Shown here piece after piece: positions 62,832 through 64,000 of a stretch of DNA of 64,000 nucleotides (within the stretch, counting starts at the first letter, position 1; each line of letters starts with the position of its first letter). Under the pieces are notes generated by a model, which did not search any database, was not told the DNA's origin, and saw nothing but the letters and a program-made list of their open reading frames with translations. Made by a program: the position numbers and the translations under genes. This DNA comes from G958296245 sp965262055 (GTDB lineage Bacteria > Chloroflexota > Dehalococcoidia > Lucifugimonadales > G958296245): assembly GCA_965262055.1 (NCBI GenBank), contig CBDHEI010000002.1, positions 2,790,001-2,854,000 of the forward strand. Direction: 5' to 3'.

Positions 62832-62860
62832 GGCACCCTCACCGTCACCGAATAGCCCCT
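62832..62860 (+). repeat. Fragment resembling the cupredoxin gene 3' end
   Basis: GGCACCCTCACCGTCACCG at 62832-62850, then AATAGCCCC, resembles GGCACCATCACCGTCACCG at 57399-57417, then AGTAGCTCC. The match ends just past the stop codon in both. It may be a copied insertion-site end or a leftover of a second cupredoxin gene. Confidence 0.4.
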
Positions 62861-62930
62861 CCCTCCTTCTCAATCCTCTGACATCATCCCAAGCACACAC
62901 ATCACACGAATCACAGTCACAGTTCAGTCC

Positions 62931-63200
62931 TTGACCATACAGAACGCGCGTGCTACTATACCTCCATGCACACACCGGCACATACTCCTCTGCGCCGCGA
63001 CCCCGCCGCCCGGAGCCGCCGAAAACCCTGTACCATTTCCTTCCAACGGCGCTCAGGCGCGTATCATTCCTGCTCCAAAAGCGCTCCATACCGCTCCCGA
63101 ATGTCCCACGCCTCACATACGAAACGAGGCGTTATGGAGCGTTTTGAAACACTTTCTTGGGCTAAAGCCCTCCTGCCTCACCCAAACAGCGCCCTCGGGC
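62931..63200 (+). repeat. Promoter-bearing intergenic element, copy B
   Basis: TTGACC (62931-62936) and TACTAT (62954-62959), 17 bases apart, are followed by a region like copy A at 31801. A strong hairpin pairs CAAAAGCGCTCCATA (63076-63090) with TATGGAGCGTTTTG (63133-63146), with an inner ACGCCTC/GAGGCGT stem (63108-63114, 63126-63132). This may be a structured RNA. The element ends before the partial gene at 63411. Confidence 0.55.
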
Positions 63201-63410
63201 TCCCTCCCCGGTCGCCTGCAAAGCCGCCTGAGGTCCCAAGCTCAGATCAAGCCTCCCTCGGCAGCTCCAAAATGGTGTGCCAAGTCTCCCCATTCCCGCA
63301 TCGCCGCCGTATCCTGTGAGACCGGAACTACACCAAGCTTGACCATCCAACCTCCGAGTCGTACACTCCCCGGCGTCGTAGACTGCGGTAGCCCTCGTAT
63401 CGGAGGCAAC

Positions 63411-64000
63411 ATGGCCAAGCCAATCAGCCATATCGTCACACGGCCTGGGAGGGTTGCCGGAGAGCCCGACGTCGAGATCCCCGTCGCCGAAGACCTCGCC
63501 ACCACGCCTGGCATCCCCCTCCGAGAGGTCGACGTCTCCTTCTACAGCCGCGTCGACCCCCTCGAAAGCCAGAACGTAGAGAAGGGCGCCGACAGGGACT
63601 GGGTATGGTCCGTCTACGCCCCCGACGTGGCCGACTACATCAAGGGCCACGACGAGCGCATGAAGCCCTACGTCGACGAAGCCCTCGTGTCGGCCTCAGT
63701 CGAGCCGTCGGGTGTACCTCAGGAGGGCGAAGACCTCACCGACGACATCCGCCGCGCCGCCCGCGAGCTTGGGTTCGGCGAGATCGGGTTCACAAGGTTC
63801 GACCGCCGCTACGTCTACGAGAGCAAGCGTAGCTGGGTCAAGTTCCCCCACGCGATCTGCATCGCGCTGGAGCAGGACTACGACCAGACCCAGAGCCTCC
63901 CTAGCCTCGAAGCCGAGCACGCCCACTACGGCACATACGAGTTCGAGAGCGAGAAGGCCGGAAAGCTCGCCGAGCTAATACGCGGCAAGGGCTACCACGC
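63411..64000 (+). CDS. RdhA/QueG-like iron-sulfur reductase, N-terminal part (3' partial)
   Basis: The frame runs open to the last base, giving about 196 residues. CGGAGGC precedes the ATG. ELGFGEIGFTRFDRRYVYES and WVKFPHAICIALEQDYDQTQ resemble the N-terminal cobalamin domain of reductive dehalogenase-like and epoxyqueuosine-reductase-like proteins. The expected CxxCxxCxxxCP clusters would lie beyond the window. No twin-arginine signal is seen, so it may be cytosolic. The family call is moderate. Confidence 0.55.
   Translation, partial: MAKPISHIVTRPGRVAGEPDVEIPVAEDLATTPGIPLREVDVSFYSRVDPLESQNVEKGADRDWVWSVYAPDVADYIKGHDERMKPYVDEALVSASVEPSGVPQEGEDLTDDIRRAARELGFGEIGFTRFDRRYVYESKRSWVKFPHAICIALEQDYDQTQSLPSLEAEHAHYGTYEFESEKAGKLAELIRGKGYH

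Larger units (their letters stand above)
62408..63410. other. Long intergenic region with a promoter element, no clear gene
   Basis: This is a 1003-base gap. The first 400 bases show no recognised gene. A stretch at 62832-62860 resembles the 3' tail of the cupredoxin gene. Element B (62931-63200) follows, with a promoter and strong hairpin. Short reading frames here give Arg/Ser/His-rich peptides and are not credible. Confidence 0.5.

Noticed and set aside
62433..63116. Minus-strand frame across the gap and element B
   Set aside because: No start signal and no recognised motif; it crosses the promoter of copy B on the other strand.
1..64000. tRNA and rRNA genes
   Set aside because: No cloverleaf-compatible TTCGA loop with matching arms and no rRNA signature was found by reading intergenic regions; a tRNAscan run would be decisive.

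Overview
The window looks like a GC-rich chromosome segment of a Chloroflexota bacterium, most like the SAR202/Dehalococcoidia-type heterotrophs. This is an inference. It rests on coenzyme F420 biosynthesis (cofE), a T-box-controlled trp leader, a sulfatase, a DUF1501/DUF1800 pair, several Gfo/Idh/MocA oxidoreductases beside an enolase-superfamily dehydratase, and a conjugation apparatus lacking recognisable outer-membrane parts. No rRNA, tRNA or CRISPR array was found.

Region 1 (1-14.6 kb) is the right part of an integrative conjugative element. It carries a VirB6-like channel protein (cut by the window start), two VirB2/TrbC-like pilins, a PrgI-domain fusion protein, a VirB4 ATPase, a coupling ATPase, a replication-relaxation protein broken at two identical C7 tracts, two small HTH proteins, a PAPS-reductase-like protein, a NYN-domain RNase and a large serine recombinase at the edge.

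Region 2 (14.6-28 kb) is mostly housekeeping. It holds an AAC(3)-type acetyltransferase, cofE, a polyprenyl synthetase, metG and an 18-repeat plant-type LRR lipoprotein. Next comes a clear promoter and Trp-specifier T-box driving trpS-trpE-recR-recO, then an SDR and a GNAT protein.

Region 3 (28-48.5 kb) is catabolic and accessory: a sulfatase, a double methyltransferase, four Gfo/Idh/MocA dehydrogenases, a class V aminotransferase, an Asp-box sialidase-like protein, a broken MntA-HepT pair, a frameshifted GH32 enzyme, an epimerase, an RND pump, two divergent cupins and a mandelate-racemase-family enzyme. Together these suggest use of sulfated and oxidised sugars and sugar acids.

Region 4 (48.6-64 kb) is a mosaic. 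A phospholipase D-like/P-loop ATPase fusion is coupled to a GT39 gene that has one in-frame TAG. These are followed by DUF4926, an NHL propeller, DUF1501, DUF1800 and a cupredoxin lipoprotein. An IS1380-family element and an A/T-richer PIN-nuclease plus TPR pair come next, and the N-terminal part of an iron-sulfur reductase-like gene runs off the end. Two related promoter-bearing intergenic elements lie near 31.8 and 62.9 kb. The best candidates for something undescribed are the PLD-ATPase fusion, the PIN+TPR pair, the duplicated promoter elements and the twin C7 slippage sites.
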